From assembly GCA_023144675.1 (NCBI GenBank), contig JAGLFE010000361.1, positions 1-16,229 of the forward strand: 16,229 bases of DNA, written 5' to 3'. The position numbers were made by a program, and so were the translations under genes. Shown piece by piece: positions 15,781-16,229 of this stretch; position 1 is the first letter of the stretch; every line of letters starts with the position of its first letter. Under the pieces are notes generated by a model. That model was given only the letters and a program-made list of their open reading frames with translations. It was not told the DNA's origin and did not search any database. Source of the stretch: Thiomargarita sp. GTDB taxonomy: Bacteria > Pseudomonadota > Gammaproteobacteria > Beggiatoales > Beggiatoaceae.

Positions 15781-16047
15781 TTATTGAAGAGGTTGAATTT
15801 TAAAGGGTTCTTCTCCATTCATCAATAATTTCCAATTAGCTGCTAATTCTTCCTGATGCAATTCAGCCCATGCTAAAACTAATTTTTTCTGTTTTTTTGG
15901 AAGTTTTCCTTTAATCATTTCACATGTACGTATATCTATAGTAGCTTTATATTCGGCATAGTAAACATGAAAATGTGGTGGAGGATGTTCACTTGGCGAA
16001 AAATACATACGAATGATAATTCCATAGAACATCGAAATTGTTGGCAT
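15781..16047 (-). CDS. DUF4160-domain protein
   Basis: Protein of 88 residues matching DUF4160: MPTISMFYGIIIRMYFSPSE, then HPPPHFHVYYAEYKATIDI, and a C-terminal helical part KKQKKLVLAWAELHQEELAANW. The proline/histidine-rich HPPPHFHV motif is the family hallmark and could bind metal or nucleic acid, though no function is established. AGGAAGGA lies about 12 bases before the ATG, which is rather far. It is the first gene of a two-gene unit with the DUF2442 gene and is bracketed by two copies of a palindromic repeat, which suggests that the pair may have moved as a cassette. Confidence 0.87.
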   Translation of the reverse strand: MPTISMFYGIIIRMYFSPSEHPPPHFHVYYAEYKATIDIRTCEMIKGKLPKKQKKLVLAWAELHQEELAANWKLLMNGEEPFKIQPLQ

Positions 16048-16137
16048 TTATATGTTGTCCTTCCTGTAATTCATCAATTTTAAGTATAGTTATCGTATAA
16101 ATGAAAAATCATGCGCCAATAGTATGATTACTAAAAT

Positions 16138-16214
16138 AAGGTAGTTCTGTATAAAGTAGTAGCAAACTTGTTAAATAAATAATTTGATACTTAACATATT
16201 TTTCGTAACTACCT
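16138..16214. repeat. Palindromic MITE-like repeat, copy 2 (variant right end)
   Basis: Starting AAGGTAGTTCTGTATAAAG, this segment follows copy 1 through TTTGATACTTAAC and ATTTTTC with a handful of substitutions and a 5-base insertion. After 16205 it departs from copy 1 and ends in AACTACCT, which is the reverse complement of its own start AGGTAGTT (16139-16146). It is in direct orientation relative to copy 1. Nothing else is visible between 16048 and the window end except the likely promoter region of the DUF4160 gene. Confidence 0.6.
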
Positions 16215-16229
16215 ACCAGGTTTACCATT

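Noticed and set aside
15768..15818. Longer N-terminus for the DUF2442 protein
   Set aside because: It would overlap the DUF4160 gene by 38 bases, and the start at 15767 has a closer ribosome site and fits the family length.

Overview
This is a strongly AT-rich bacterial chromosome segment, almost certainly from a gammaproteobacterium. The evidence is a bifunctional PBP1b with a UB2H domain, the rpsP-rimM-trmD-rplS operon, a YajQ protein and a periplasmic DsbC-type isomerase. Several accessory pieces recall the filamentous sulfur bacteria (Beggiatoaceae/Thiotrichales): a STAS-MlaE permease fusion, a DUF4384 lipoprotein, a DUF4160/DUF2442 pair, GTTCC-type palindromic repeats and heptameric tandem repeats. 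That placement rests on memory of those families and is an inference.

Layout. (1) 1-2573, + strand: promoter and mrcB-like PBP1b. (2) 2634-11323, all - strand and read from right to left: a TraB/GumN-family exported protein and an FdhF/YdeP-type molybdopterin oxidoreductase form a tight two-gene unit. Next come a frameshifted gene remnant, a degraded palindromic repeat and a hicB-hicA toxin-antitoxin pair. After these lie a DUF4384 lipoprotein abutting a STAS-MlaE permease, then an orphan Cache/HAMP sensor histidine kinase. (3) 11324-12034: a long AT-rich gap holding a complete 214-bp MITE-like element with perfect 16-bp terminal inverted repeats and perfect 8-bp target duplications. (4) 12035-15388, + strand: rpsP, rimM, trmD and rplS with overlapping stop/start codons, then yajQ and a dsbC-like gene. 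(5) 15389-16229: a DUF4160-DUF2442 gene pair (- strand) flanked by two related copies of a small palindromic repeat.

How the genes work together. The ribosomal operon couples S16 and L19 synthesis with 30S maturation (RimM) and tRNA G37 methylation (TrmD). PBP1b and DsbC act in the envelope. The lipoprotein/permease pair probably serves outer-membrane lipid traffic, but its ATPase and MCE partners are not nearby. The stretch from about 6961 to 8244 is a patchwork of toxin-antitoxin genes, a pseudogene and repeat debris. The most noteworthy non-coding structures are the MITE at 11358-11571 and the repeat pair around the DUF4160/DUF2442 genes. No tRNA, rRNA or CRISPR array was seen, and no convincing new multi-gene defence or biosynthetic system is present.
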